Source: Azorinus chamasolen (Eukaryota > Mollusca > Bivalvia > Cardiida > Solecurtidae). From it: 64,000 nt of DNA. A program made the position numbers and the translations under genes. The DNA is taken from the NCBI GenBank assembly GCA_963576725.1, contig OY755239.1, positions 58,249,453 to 58,313,452 on the forward strand, in the 5' to 3' direction. Below are positions 63,868-64,000 of the stretch, piece by piece; within the stretch, counting starts at the first letter, position 1, and the number at the start of each line of letters is the position of its first letter. Under the pieces are notes generated by a model. The model ran no database searches. It was not told the origin of the DNA and worked only from the letters and a program-made list of their open reading frames with translations.

Positions 63868-64000
63868 AAACCCTTTACTCCATGAAAGTTTGTATATAAG
63901 ACGACCGATATACGTGTGCATATTGATTGACATAATTTCTGTAAGTGTGTAATAAAACCGAACGTTTGACCATTGCTTAACGATAGAATCAGATCTATTT
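63868..64000 (-). mobile_element. T2 MITE, cut by window end
   Basis: AAACCCTTTACTCCATGAAA, then a decayed body ending AGAATCAGATCTATTT at the window edge. The hairpin would lie beyond. Confidence 0.6.

Noticed and set aside
1..64000. CRISPR array, since many similar palindromic repeats are present
   Set aside because: Copies are irregularly spaced, 200 bp or longer, in both orientations, with transposon ends and TA or TTAA sites; no cas genes.
1..64000. Rho-independent terminators, since many hairpins are present
   Set aside because: The hairpins lack a following T-run, and the context is eukaryotic.

Overview
This window looks like intergenic or deep-intron DNA from an invertebrate animal nucleus. 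It is AT-rich. I found no convincing complete protein gene, no rRNA or tRNA gene and no bacterial-style operon. It holds one broken LINE reverse-transcriptase end, one probable tRNA-derived SINE and very many short palindromic elements. My guess is a bivalve mollusc. That rests on the LINE and SINE style and on a memory, not checked, that DPDQT/DPDET-like peptides decoded from these hairpins turn up in bivalve gene predictions.

Most of the recognisable content is about 100 copies or fragments of small non-autonomous DNA elements (MITEs, mostly 200-260 bp) in two terminal classes. Family names here are mine. (1) TA class, P1-P6: ends CAGTAAAACC / GGTTTTACTG inside a TA duplication, as in pogo/Tigger relatives. 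P1 reads AAACCGGA next to the end, P2 TATAACGGCCAC, P3 TAATGCGACC, P4 CGTTATAC and P5 CTCCCTCC; P6 is degenerate. (2) TTAA class, T1-T8: ends TTAACCC / GGGTTAA, as in piggyBac relatives. T1 has the hairpin GAGCATTTGCTCC, T2 AGATCAGACGGCTCC, T3 GATGAGACAGCTCC, T4 GGATCCTGATGAGACG and T5 CAGACGCCGCAT; T6-T8 are rarer. Smaller families are H (core CACTCTTTAGAATCGTC) and F (GAGTCTGAGTCTGAG). No transposase is present, so these copies would have to be moved in trans.

Almost every element is built round a long hairpin. Three features stand out. First, P1-P3 and T1-T3, which have unrelated ends, share nearly the same hairpin tip, CTCCTATAGGAG or a close variant, and families P5 and H share a whole hairpin. 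Second, the arms are nearly perfect but keep a single T.T (A.A on the other strand) mismatch at the same place, in T2-T7 (CCC[T/A]GAT) and in P1/P3/P4 (GG[T/A]GCTTAATG). Third, the classes insert into each other: TTAA elements enter the two TTAA sites of the P1 core, and TA elements enter TA sites just beyond the T2 hairpin. Several of these events preserve the target duplication and so show the target specificity directly.

Layout: 0-20 kb has scattered MITEs, with nests at 10.0-10.5, 12.4-12.7 and 13.8-14.25 kb, a P5 inverted pair (7.8 and 17.7 kb) and a P4 copy with a 32-bp tandem array. 20-23 kb has T1, the LINE remnant and the SINE. 23-35 kb has dense P1-P3, T1 and T2. 35.2-36.96 kb is a pile of at least eight nested or abutting elements. 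38-47 kb has more nests, a 79-bp tandem repeat and a P2/P3 chimera joined at the hairpin tip. 47-56 kb has a T3 copy between 44-bp direct repeats. 56-64 kb is emptier, with a large inverted pair of 10-bp minisatellites (57.2/57.7 kb), one weak candidate coding exon on the minus strand (about 61.0 kb) and a few MITEs.
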